The position numbers and the translations under genes were made by a program. This document shows, piece by piece, positions 1 to 5,811 of a stretch of 6,249 nt of DNA (positions are counted from its first letter, which is position 1; each line of letters begins with the position of its first letter). Source of the stretch: Armatimonadota bacterium (GTDB lineage: Bacteria; Actinomycetota; Acidimicrobiia; Spongiisociales; UBA5794); assembly GCA_008501565.1 (NCBI GenBank), contig QQUL01000130.1, positions 1 through 6,249 on the forward strand, read 5' to 3'. The notes beneath the pieces were generated by a model. It saw only the letters and a list, made by a program, of their open reading frames with translations, was not told the DNA's origin and searched no databases.

Positions 1-350
1 GATTCTGATTACGGATCAGAGGGTGACGAGCAACTGATTGGATCGATCGCGTCCGGCGTAAGGCATCGATGCAGTACGTCGCGAAGCGTTCGGGGCAGGT
101 TCTCGCAACAACAACGCGTCCACATGATGCTGAGAACCATTGAAAAGCAACGCTAAACGATGAGAGCCTCACACCCATACCTTGCAAGGTCTGGCGCCGT
201 GTCGTTGCCATTTCTACAGGCGCTCGAACCGGTCGTGAGAAACATTCACAACGCTATTCGGCGGTTGCCACGTCGTTGCTCGCGACGAAGGACGCGTGAA
301 AACGTTGCCTTGCTGGTCGGCCCCAAATGGTACGACTTTCGGTACCTCGG
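1..350. other. Region without a convincing gene, left end of window
   Basis: I see no credible coding region here. The open frames present have no family resemblance and run into the antisense strand of the zinc-ribbon gene. Visible items are a tRNA-Arg-like anticodon arm at 4-20 (listed separately), a perfect 10-bp palindrome GCATCGATGC at 63-72, several scattered GTTGCC/CGTTGC words between 201 and 310, and a weak hairpin at 329-346 (GGTAC, 8-nt loop, GTACC). That hairpin lies just past the minus-strand stop codon at 351 and could act as a weak 3' end, but it has only five pairs and no T tract. The stretch looks less GC-rich than the right half of the window, in line with accessory DNA. Confidence 0.5.
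4..20 (+). other. tRNA-Arg(ACG)-like anticodon arm, possible tRNA remnant
   Basis: TCTGA (4-8), a seven-base loop TTACGGA (9-15) and TCAGA (16-20) form a perfect five-pair stem. U falls at position 33 and the anticodon would be ACG at 11-13. From memory, actinobacterial tRNA-Arg(ACG) has a nearly identical anticodon arm followed by AGGT. Here it is followed by GGGT, but no T arm or acceptor 3' strand appears downstream, so this is not an intact tRNA. It may be a remnant of an attachment event or a chance hairpin. The 5' side is cut off by the window edge. Confidence 0.25.
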
Positions 351-839
351 TCACCCCGCAATGTTTGCTTGCGCGCCGTGGTCAAACTGTGCACCGCACA
401 CCAAGCAGTGCAACGCGGCATGCCAGTCGTCACTCACCTTGATTGGCTCCCAACCGTGACAGGGAGAGTGTTTCATCACCATGTTGTTTGGTTCGGCCAT
501 CGGTCCTGGCGTGGGCGCTGACCTTGAACTCACCTCCATCTTGATGAACGAAGATCGACGGTTGATCTTTCCTATCTCCTTCTTCAGCATGCTCGTTGCT
601 TCTTGGGTCACGGCTGGACCGGCCATGCCTACGGCATAGTCGAGTTGCTCCTGTGTCCACCAGTCGCTTGTAGGGGCGGCTATGCCGCAATACGGACACG
701 TGTATTCGGTAGGGTCGATCGTGCCGGTGGGTCGGTCGTCGGTCTCTCCTGAGAACCACTTGAATTGCCGAATACAGTTCGGGCATTCTCGACGTAGATA
801 TCCATCCGCATCGAGGGGTATCGAGACGCTGGTTTTCAT
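351..839 (-). CDS. Hypothetical protein with two zinc-ribbon-like cysteine sites
   Basis: This encodes a 162-residue protein of unknown function. Near the N-terminus CPNC (C19, C22) and CPYC (C48, C51) form a clear CxxC pair of pairs, as in zinc ribbons. A second possible site near the C-terminus combines C127/H128 with C145 and C148 (CLVCG). The middle (about 62-110) is polar, probably helical and rich in K/E/R. No signal peptide or membrane segment is visible. I choose the ATG at 839 because AAAGGTG lies six bases upstream of it. A GTG at 848 is in frame, but it forms part of that Shine-Dalgarno sequence. The gene lies 48 bp downstream of fic on the same strand and is probably cotranscribed with it. 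It might bind nucleic acid or modulate the Fic protein, but this is inference from position only. Reality of the gene is likely; its function is not recognised. Confidence 0.7.
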   Translation of the reverse strand: MKTSVSIPLDADGYLRRECPNCIRQFKWFSGETDDRPTGTIDPTEYTCPYCGIAAPTSDWWTQEQLDYAVGMAGPAVTQEATSMLKKEIGKINRRSSFIKMEVSSRSAPTPGPMAEPNNMVMKHSPCHGWEPIKVSDDWHAALHCLVCGAQFDHGAQANIAG

Positions 840-887
840 TGATTGCACCTTTCTGAGTTGCTTGCCTCGGGTGGTGAGGGCGATTGA

Positions 888-2069
888 CTAATCTCCGATG
901 ACTTGGAAGACACGAGGGTTCCAGTACCGCTTGTCATAGGCTGCATGGTCGTACGCCTCAAGGATTCCCACGTCGACGAGTCGATTGACTGCGTTTCGTG
1001 CCGCTTGGTTGGATCTGCGGTACCGTTGCTGAGCCGATGAGACCGACACGATTGGGAACCCGATCAGATCATCAGCAATGTCTACGGCCAAGCGACCGCG
1101 GGGCACCAGCTCACGGACGGTTTCGCTGACCTCGCTTTGCAGCTCCAGCAAACGTCGGATTCGTTTCTGTGCCGCTCTCGATTCGGAAGTGACTGCGGTG
1201 ATGAAGAACTCCACCCATGGCACCCAGTCACCCGTTTCGCTGACGGCAAGAAGGCGGTCCTTGTACTCGTCTTCGTGGCTCTTCAACCAAGGAGAAAGCG
1301 AAAGCACGGGGGAGGAGAGCACGCCCTCTCGAATCAACTGCAGCATGGCAGCGAGGCGACCGACTCGACCATTGCCGTCGTGATACGGGTGGATCGTCTC
1401 GAATTGGTAGTGCGCCATGGCAACGCGAACGAGTAGGGGAATCTCCGGGGGATTGCGATCGTCTCTGACCCACTCGAACCAATCCTCGTACATTTGGAGT
1501 AGCTGGTCGCCAGGCGGAGGTGGCACGAACCGCGCTTCGGTAATCGGTCGGTGCTTAGGACCGATAAACACGCGGGTTGTGCGCACATCACCTGCCTCTG
1601 GACCGTCGGACTCGGTCCCTTCCACAAGTGTGGCCTGCATTGTTGACATCAGTCCGCGCGTAATGGGCGCGCCTTCGATCCATGCTGAGCCGGCGCTGAC
1701 GGCGGCAATGTAGTTCATAACCTCGCGAACCCGTGCAGGGATCGTTCCACCTGTCGCCTCTACTTCGGCAGCGAAGAGTTCAGCCAAGTTGGCGTATGTT
1801 CCCTCAAGCGCCGAGGTTCCAACGGCTTCGAGACGAGTTGCGACCCGCGCAACCAGTTGCGGATTGGGGAGTAGCTGAGCCGCCGCATCGAGGCGTCCAA
1901 GTTCTGCCATTGCATCAGTCACCAGCGACCAAGTTCGCGAGGGCAGCCGGATATCCGTTGGAAGAGGATCTGGCAAGAACGCTTCGACTGCGTAGTCCTC
2001 GCCGAAGCGATGATCGTGACCGGTGATCGTGATTGTGCGACCAACTGGAGATTCGCTCAGCAGAGACAT
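888..2069 (-). CDS. Fic family protein (class II, putative AMP-transferase)
   Basis: This is a 393-residue Fic/DOC-fold protein. The family transfers AMP (or related groups) from a nucleotide to hydroxyl side chains of target proteins. The active-site motif HPYHDGNGRVGR sits at residues 227-238, with catalytic H227, acidic D231 and R235/R238 for phosphate binding. An inhibitory-helix motif of the form (S/T)xxxE(G/N) is at 85-90 (TSALEG, with E89 as the predicted ATP-blocking glutamate), which places it in class II, autoinhibited by its own N-terminus. The flap region (about 164-190, ending FVPPPPG) is typical of the Fic_N/Fic arrangement. Residues about 325-385 resemble a winged-helix domain (NQAARNAVNRLVDVGIL), often seen at the C-terminus of this subgroup. 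No secretion signal is visible, so it is probably cytoplasmic. The ATG at 2069 has no Shine-Dalgarno but has a -10-like TAGAAT seven bases ahead, suggesting a leaderless mRNA. It forms an apparent operon with the zinc-ribbon gene downstream. The target protein cannot be read from sequence. Confidence 0.95.
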   Translation of the reverse strand: MSLLSESPVGRTITITGHDHRFGEDYAVEAFLPDPLPTDIRLPSRTWSLVTDAMAELGRLDAAAQLLPNPQLVARVATRLEAVGTSALEGTYANLAELFAAEVEATGGTIPARVREVMNYIAAVSAGSAWIEGAPITRGLMSTMQATLVEGTESDGPEAGDVRTTRVFIGPKHRPITEARFVPPPPGDQLLQMYEDWFEWVRDDRNPPEIPLLVRVAMAHYQFETIHPYHDGNGRVGRLAAMLQLIREGVLSSPVLSLSPWLKSHEDEYKDRLLAVSETGDWVPWVEFFITAVTSESRAAQKRIRRLLELQSEVSETVRELVPRGRLAVDIADDLIGFPIVSVSSAQQRYRRSNQAARNAVNRLVDVGILEAYDHAAYDKRYWNPRVFQVIGD

Positions 2070-2142
2070 AACTTGGATTCTAACAGGAGTTTCCCAGTTT
2101 CACGCGTACAACTTGGATTACATGCTGGTGATTCACAGTTTC
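2070..2142 (-). repeat. Imperfect 40-bp tandem repeat forming the fic control region
   Basis: Two copies start at a 40-bp offset (2070-2101 and 2110-2142). Read on the minus strand, each begins with GAAACTG, a variable base and GAA, and ends with AATCCAAGTT. By my alignment about 25 of 33 positions agree. The nearer copy ends directly at the fic ATG. Each copy contains a -10-like hexamer just before or within the conserved end: TAGAAT (2077-2082) in the near copy and TGTAAT (2117-2122) in the far one. This suggests a duplicated promoter, or paired operator sites for a repressor. No third copy is seen upstream. Confidence 0.7.
2077..2082 (-). promoter_or_regulatory. Putative -10 element for leaderless fic transcript
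   Basis: TAGAAT matches the TATAAT consensus at five of six positions. It is followed by seven bases and then the fic ATG, so transcription would start at or next to the A of the start codon. The absence of a Shine-Dalgarno sequence upstream of that ATG agrees with leaderless translation, common in Actinobacteria. The -35 region is weak. Confidence 0.45.
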
Positions 2143-2440
2143 GTGAGATCATTCCACGTCCCCGGTTGTCACACCTAGTGAACCCCACGGAATCCGTCTC
2201 TGCGGTGCTGAGCATCGGGAGATCGCTGCAGCGAACCAGCTTCGCGTCCTCCGGGTACCCGATTCTGGTGCTGACCACAGGCCAGCAGAACGCAGCCTGA
2301 GCCCCTCCATCGTCATCGAGGGGGAGATCTCGGTCAATCATCGCGAGCCCGAGGCCGTTGAGGACTACCAATCCCTGCCGACCAGCCGAAGCTGACCCGG
2401 GACTGAGGCGACAGCGCCTGGACCTCGAGCGGGAGGCAAT
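2143..2440. other. Region without a recognisable gene between fic and the attachment site
   Basis: Both strands have open frames here but none resembles a known family or has a good ribosome binding site. The longest minus-strand frame (2057-2617) overlaps the 5' end of fic out of frame and begins inside the antisense of the tRNA remnant, so it is not a credible gene. A short plus-strand frame ending near 2395 looks mildly protein-like but has no start or family match. The stretch could be eroded element DNA. Confidence 0.45.
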
Positions 2441-2444
2441 TCCC

Positions 2445-2526
2445 CGCGTGCACATCGCGTGCACAAGAGAATGAAAAGTGGTGCAAAATGATGCAAGGTA
2501 CTGAAAGGTAGTTTTCCTTGCACCAC
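2445..2526. repeat. Cluster of short direct and inverted repeats beside the attachment core
   Basis: CGCGTGCACA occurs at 2445-2454 and again at 2456-2465, an 11-bp period close to one helical turn. GTGGTGCAA (2478-2486) is the exact inverse complement of TTGCACCAC (2518-2526). Nested with it, TGCAAGG (2492-2498) pairs with CCTTGCA (2516-2522). All share a TGCA core and lie 45-125 bp from the tRNA remnant on the element side. This is where tyrosine integrases and excisionases bind arm-type sites. The role is inferred from position; the repeats themselves are seen directly. Confidence 0.5.
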
Positions 2527-2569
2527 AAGGGTTTCCGTCGTTATTGTAGGTACAGCCGCACCCCCTGTT

Positions 2570-2616
2570 CATCCCTGATAAGGATGAGGTCCGTGGTTCA
2601 AATCCACGTAGGCCCA
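2570..2616 (+). other. 3' fragment of tRNA-Ile(GAU), putative attR attachment site
   Basis: The fragment has an anticodon stem CATCC (2570-2574), loop CTGATAA (2575-2581) with anticodon GAT at 2577-2579, and stem GGATG (2582-2586). The variable loop follows, then T stem CGTGG (2592-2596), T loop TTCAAAT (2597-2603), CCACG (2604-2608), acceptor 3' strand TAGGCCC (2609-2615) and discriminator A (2616). Upstream there is no matching GGGCCTA strand and no D arm, so this is not a working tRNA. A truncated tRNA 3' end is the standard displaced attachment site left when an integrase inserts an element into a tRNA gene. The intact tRNA-Ile should lie at the other end of the element, outside the window to the left. 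Retention of the whole anticodon arm suggests strand exchange in or near the anticodon loop. Confidence 0.8.
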
Positions 2617-2710
2617 CTCAACGTAGCCGTGACCCAAGAATCACCGCTTTCAAACCAAGTCTGACGACGGCCATCGTCGGAAGGAATGAAACAGATTGCA
2701 CGTTATGCGT

Positions 2711-2757
2711 CATTGCCACCGAGTGGCAATGAAGTTGTCCTGGCAATACATGGCAAT
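2711..2757. repeat. Perfect hairpin plus repeated TGGCAAT words downstream of the Dph6-like gene
   Basis: CATTGCCAC (2711-2719), loop CGA and GTGGCAATG (2723-2731) form a perfect nine-pair hairpin. The word TGGCAAT recurs at 2741-2747 and 2751-2757, ten bases apart, giving four copies in either orientation within 47 bp. The hairpin lies 49 bp past the minus-strand stop of the Dph6-like gene. It could be its transcription terminator, although there is no T tract. Hairpins without U tracts have been proposed as terminators in Actinobacteria. A protein-binding site is the alternative. Confidence 0.4.
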
Positions 2758-2779
2758 CAAGACCCCGTTGTATCCTTGA

Positions 2780-3484
2780 CTATGTGGCGAGTAGATCGAC
2801 ATAAGAGAACTCATCACGGTCAACGATATTCCCGATCGTGTAGTCGATCGGGTGATCGAAGATCGGAGCGTCGTAGCAGAATGTGTGGAACTCGCCGTTC
2901 TCGCCCAAGGGATCCACGCCGGTGGGAAGATCGTTGAGTAGGTCAGAATCGAAGATCCTACCTACGAAAGACGGATCCAGCTGACGGGAATCAATGGTGG
3001 CGATCACCGTGCGGAGCCCACCGTCGATCATCTCGTGAGCGAGGTTCCGGGTGCCCTTCGTGCCGCACCAGATTGGGAACGTCGGTTCGATGCCGGTCCC
3101 AGCAAGTCTTTCGGTCCGATAGGCGCGTACATCTTCAAGGAATAGGTCGCCGAACACGATACTTGCAATGCCGGCGTGCTGGGCACGGTCCATGACCTCA
3201 GCCATACGTTGCTCATACTCATCGTTCGTGCACGGCGACGGGAGGTCGACCGACCACACCGGTAGCCCGGTCCGCTGCGCCTGCATCTCGACCAGAGCGC
3301 GGCGCACTCCATGCATCGAAACTCGGTCAAACTCACTGTTGAACGTGGTCAACAACGCTACCACGTCGACGTCACCGCGTTGGCGGACGGCGTGCAGTGC
3401 CCAAGCGCTGTCCTTTCCCGAACTCCACGACATCAGCGCCTGAGGGCGACTCGGCTGGTCCGTGGAGTTGAGCCTGATAGTCAC
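2780..3484 (-). CDS. Dph6/DUF71-family ATP pyrophosphatase (PP-loop, adenine nucleotide alpha hydrolase)
   Basis: This encodes a 234-residue protein of the ATP_bind_4 (DUF71, COG2102) family. The PP-loop SSGKDS is at residues 21-26. A central signature runs from about 112 (GDLFLEDVRAYR) to 139 (PIW), and the hallmark GENGEFHTF is at 194-202. Family members adenylate a carboxylate or similar group using ATP. In archaea and eukaryotes Dph6 amidates diphthine on elongation factor 2, but bacteria lack diphthamide, so the bacterial substrate is not known. A link to B12 salvage has been proposed for some bacterial members. Nothing here, such as a btu or cob gene, supports that. I choose the GTG at 3484 because GGAGGAG lies just upstream; the ATG at residue 18 has no Shine-Dalgarno sequence. 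Its upstream neighbour on the same strand is the alkylsulfatase, 267 bp away, so it probably has its own promoter. Cytoplasmic. Confidence 0.9.
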   Translation of the reverse strand: MTIRLNSTDQPSRPQALMSWSSGKDSAWALHAVRQRGDVDVVALLTTFNSEFDRVSMHGVRRALVEMQAQRTGLPVWSVDLPSPCTNDEYEQRMAEVMDRAQHAGIASIVFGDLFLEDVRAYRTERLAGTGIEPTFPIWCGTKGTRNLAHEMIDGGLRTVIATIDSRQLDPSFVGRIFDSDLLNDLPTGVDPLGENGEFHTFCYDAPIFDHPIDYTIGNIVDRDEFSYVDLLAT

Positions 3485-3751
3485 GCTCCTCCGACCACCC
3501 GTGACTGAAGGGTGGCAGGAACAACCGGCTCAACTGCCGCAGCTCCAGCAGCTTGGAGGGACGCGAGCGCTCCTCCCCCGATGGCTATCGGATTTACCCA
3601 CTGATGCATTTTCGCGTTGGATGGATAGGGCTCGATCATCGCTACTTGCTGTGCGACCACAATGACCAAGCGTCGGTTGTACTTCGTGTGACCGTGGACG
3701 CTGACCTCGACGGGCGATCAGCCACTGTACCCTCCCATGGGGCCCCTGGCA
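3485..3751. other. Intergenic region between alkylsulfatase and Dph6-like gene
   Basis: I see no convincing gene in these 267 bp. Near the sulfatase stop there is GGGGCCCC within overlapping palindromes (about 3735-3749), which could help end that transcript, but no T tract follows. Near the Dph6-like start a hairpin CCACCC (3495-3500) / GGGTGG (3510-3515) with a nine-base loop lies in the probable 5' leader, just ahead of the Shine-Dalgarno sequence. No known riboswitch architecture is evident and no strong promoter stands out. Confidence 0.4.
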
Positions 3752-5644
3752 CTATGGGGTCGCGATGTTGAACCAGAACTCGAAATCGTCGAGTAGGCCG
3801 AGGAAATCGGTGAAGGCCTTTTCGTCACCCTCGATCTGGATCGCTCCGCTCCCGATCTGATCGGCGAATGTGGCCTGACCCAGGATGACGGCGTCGATCG
3901 CAGAGCGGGCCGCCGTGATGGTCGCCGTGGGCGAGTCGAAGCCCTCGTCCTTCGTGTAGTTGAGAACTCCGTTGCCGACCTCAAGCCCGTAGGACTCGTC
4001 GGGATCGGTCAGGTTCAGATTGAACGTGTAATCGAGGTCGGCGGCCTTCGGCCCGTTGAGTCGTACACCCAAGTAGCTGAGAAGCATCTCTGAGGTCATC
4101 GACCGGACGATGTCCAGGCTTGCAGTGTTGGGTGTCGCAGCGGCCATGACTCCATCCCGCAGCTCTTTCGCAGCAGAGAGATAGAAGTCCCGCCAGGTGC
4201 CGTTTTCGGCCTGATAGCCCAGCTGTTCAAGGGTGTCGGCCTGGAGGTTCTTGGCTTCGGTGTTGTCGGGATCGGCGAACACGACATTGTTCACCGCCTG
4301 AGCCACCCACCGGTACTCGCCCTTCTCATAGTCCTCACGAGCCTTGGCCAGCACCGCGTCGGCGCCGCCCATGTACTCGACCGTCTTCTTCGCCGTCTCC
4401 ACCGGTGTGAGCGGATGGAGGTTGGCCGGATTGCCGTCGAACCATCCCAGGTAGTACACGTAGATCGCCTTGACGCAGTGGTTTACCGACCCGTAGTAGC
4501 CGCGGTTGGCGAAACTGCCGCCGATCCCGTCGGGTAGTTCGATCATCTCGGCGATCTCGATGTAGGTGTACCCGTGGTTGGCGAGTCGCAGCGTCTCGTC
4601 GTGCAGATACCGGTAAAGATCGCGCTGGCCCTTCAGATAGGCGACGATGTTCTCCTTCCCCCATGTCGGCCAATGATGGGAGGCAAACACCACTTCGGCA
4701 TTGTCGGTCCACAGCCGGATGGCGTCGTTGAGATGGCGAGACCAGGCGTCGGCACTCCGAATTTTCGCCCCGCGCAACGTGTAGACGTTGTGGAGGTTGT
4801 GAGTGGCGATCTCTGCCATGCACAGGGCCTTGCGGTCGGGCAGGTAGAAACACATCTCCGCCGGTGCTTCGGCGCCGGGTGTGTGCTGGAAGACGATTCG
4901 AAGACCGTCGATGGTCAACTCCTGGCCCGTTTCGGAGATGATGTCGGTGGGAGGGATGAGCGTGATCCGCCCCGACGAAGTGAGCTGACCGAGGCCGGCT
5001 CCGATCCCGCGTTGGGGATCCCAACCAACCAGGTTCCCGTACATGTATGAGGCGCGGCGCGACATAGCGTTACCCAACATCACGTTCTCACTGACCGACT
5101 CTTCCATGAAGTCCACCGGGGCCACGATCCGGACCCTGCCAGAAGACACATCCTCATCACTCACCACTGCCCGCACCCCGCCGAAATGGTCAACATGACT
5201 GTGGGTGTAGATGACGCCGACCACGGGCAGGTCCTCCACGTGTTCCTTGACGAGAGCGAAGGCGGCTTCCATCGGCTCCACGCTGACGAGTGGGTCGACC
5301 ACGATCCAGCCTGAATCAGTCCTGAGGAAGCTGCAGACCGACAGGTCATAGCCACGGACCTGGTAGACGCCATCGGTGACCTTGAAGAGCCCGGCAATCG
5401 ATACCAGCTGCCCCTGGCGCCACAAACTCGGATTGGCAGTGTCCGGTGCATCGCCATCGAGAAAACCCCACAGGTCGATGTCCCACACCACACGTCCATC
5501 GGAGCTCTTGATCTGGCCACTTCCCTCGACGATCAAACCCCGACGCGCATTCTCGAAATCGGTGTGATCGTCGAACGGAAGCTGGTCGAGGACGCCAGCG
5601 TTGGCAGTAGCCGTTGCAGCGGTGGCAGGGTTTGGGTTGGTCAA
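3752..5644 (-). CDS. Class III linear alkylsulfatase, SdsA1/BDS1-like metallo-beta-lactamase-fold enzyme
   Basis: This 630-residue enzyme should hydrolyse primary alkyl sulfate esters to alcohol and sulfate using a binuclear zinc centre. The N-terminal part contains DHTDFENARRG (26-36), typical of the family. The metal site follows: THSHVDH at 147-153 (H148, H150, D152, H153), E259, E278 and H323. All of these align with the ligands of Pseudomonas SdsA1 at a constant offset of 21 residues (H169, H171, D173, H174, E280, E299, H344, recalled from knowledge). The alkylsulfatase dimerisation domain covers about 380-515 and an SCP2-like C-terminal domain about 520-630, which supplies hydrophobic substrate binding in SdsA1. 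Length is normal. Unlike secreted SdsA1, no signal peptide is visible, so it is probably cytoplasmic. The start is TTG, chosen because AAGGAG lies six bases upstream and no in-frame ATG precedes the conserved N-terminal motif. It is transcribed divergently from the SDR gene and the two may share control. Confidence 0.95.
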   Translation of the reverse strand: MTNPNPATAATATANAGVLDQLPFDDHTDFENARRGLIVEGSGQIKSSDGRVVWDIDLWGFLDGDAPDTANPSLWRQGQLVSIAGLFKVTDGVYQVRGYDLSVCSFLRTDSGWIVVDPLVSVEPMEAAFALVKEHVEDLPVVGVIYTHSHVDHFGGVRAVVSDEDVSSGRVRIVAPVDFMEESVSENVMLGNAMSRRASYMYGNLVGWDPQRGIGAGLGQLTSSGRITLIPPTDIISETGQELTIDGLRIVFQHTPGAEAPAEMCFYLPDRKALCMAEIATHNLHNVYTLRGAKIRSADAWSRHLNDAIRLWTDNAEVVFASHHWPTWGKENIVAYLKGQRDLYRYLHDETLRLANHGYTYIEIAEMIELPDGIGGSFANRGYYGSVNHCVKAIYVYYLGWFDGNPANLHPLTPVETAKKTVEYMGGADAVLAKAREDYEKGEYRWVAQAVNNVVFADPDNTEAKNLQADTLEQLGYQAENGTWRDFYLSAAKELRDGVMAAATPNTASLDIVRSMTSEMLLSYLGVRLNGPKAADLDYTFNLNLTDPDESYGLEVGNGVLNYTKDEGFDSPTATITAARSAIDAVILGQATFADQIGSGAIQIEGDEKAFTDFLGLLDDFEFWFNIATP

Positions 5645-5749
5645 GGTCGACTCCTTCGGGATCTGGTTCCGGGACCAAATCTACACCTCTGTCCCACGGA
5701 GTGGAATGGTGGCTCCGACGTGCGAGATCGAGAGATCCCACTCCAACCC

Positions 5750-5778
5750 TTGACACAAACTGAATGAACATTCATACT
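5750..5778 (+). promoter_or_regulatory. Sigma70-type promoter of the SDR gene
   Basis: A perfect -35 TTGACA (5750-5755) is followed by a 17-bp spacer and a -10-like CATACT (5773-5778). Transcription would begin near 5785, leaving a leader of about 27 nt. The ribosome site AGGAG (5801-5805) is six bases ahead of the ATG at 5812. Confidence 0.65.
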
Positions 5779-5797
5779 GAACGAGTATTCATTCATT
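5761..5797. promoter_or_regulatory. Palindromic operator, probably for a TetR-family repressor
   Basis: TGAATG-AA-CATTCA (5761-5774) is a perfect inverted repeat lying in the promoter spacer and touching the -10. Just downstream, ATTCATTCATT (5787-5797) repeats the half-site, and ATAC/GTAT (5774-5777 and 5785-5788) adds further dyad symmetry. The whole 37-bp tract is thus an imperfect larger dyad over the start of transcription. Short palindromes with TGAAT/ATTCA arms placed this way are typical of TetR-family autoregulated or catabolic promoters. No regulator gene is in the window. Confidence 0.6.
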
Positions 5798-5811
5798 ACG
5801 AGGAGATTCCT

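Larger units (their letters stand above)
5645..5811. promoter_or_regulatory. Divergent control region between alkylsulfatase and SDR genes
   Basis: These 167 bp must carry signals for both genes. The SDR promoter and a palindromic operator sit at the right end (5750-5797). On the minus strand, a weak -10-like TAGATT (rc at about 5677-5682) within GGTGTAGATT lies ahead of the AAGGAG ribosome site of the sulfatase, but its -35 is poor. The operator is more than 100 bp from the sulfatase start, so control of both genes by one regulator is possible but not shown. Confidence 0.45.

Noticed and set aside
329..346. Rho-independent terminator for the zinc-ribbon gene
   Set aside because: Only a five-pair stem with an eight-base loop and no T tract; too weak to call.
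160..459. Plus-strand 99-codon open frame at the left end
   Set aside because: No family resemblance or clear ribosome site, and it runs antisense into the zinc-ribbon gene, which has clear cysteine motifs.
2551..2616. Complete tRNA gene
   Set aside because: No 5' acceptor strand complementary to TAGGCCC and no D arm exist upstream, so only a 3' fragment is supported.
2057..2617. Minus-strand open frame of 186 codons beginning MGLRGFEPRTSSLSG
   Set aside because: Its first residues are simply the antisense translation of the tRNA-Ile fragment, a well-known artefact. It overlaps the fic start out of frame and has no family match.
3481..3669. Minus-strand 62-codon open frame with a TTG start whose stop overlaps the Dph6-like GTG start (GTGA)
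   Set aside because: The overlap suggests translational coupling, but a GTGA overlap arises easily by chance. The frame has no good ribosome site, low-complexity alanine-rich content and no recognisable domain.
3553..3771. Plus-strand 72-codon open frame in the sulfatase/Dph6 intergenic region
   Set aside because: Parts look mildly protein-like, but there is no ribosome site or recognised family, and the end runs antisense into the sulfatase 3' end.
4335..5024. Long minus-strand open frame within the alkylsulfatase gene (229 codons)
   Set aside because: It is an out-of-frame, Arg/Pro/His-rich shadow of the sulfatase, whose own frame carries all catalytic residues.
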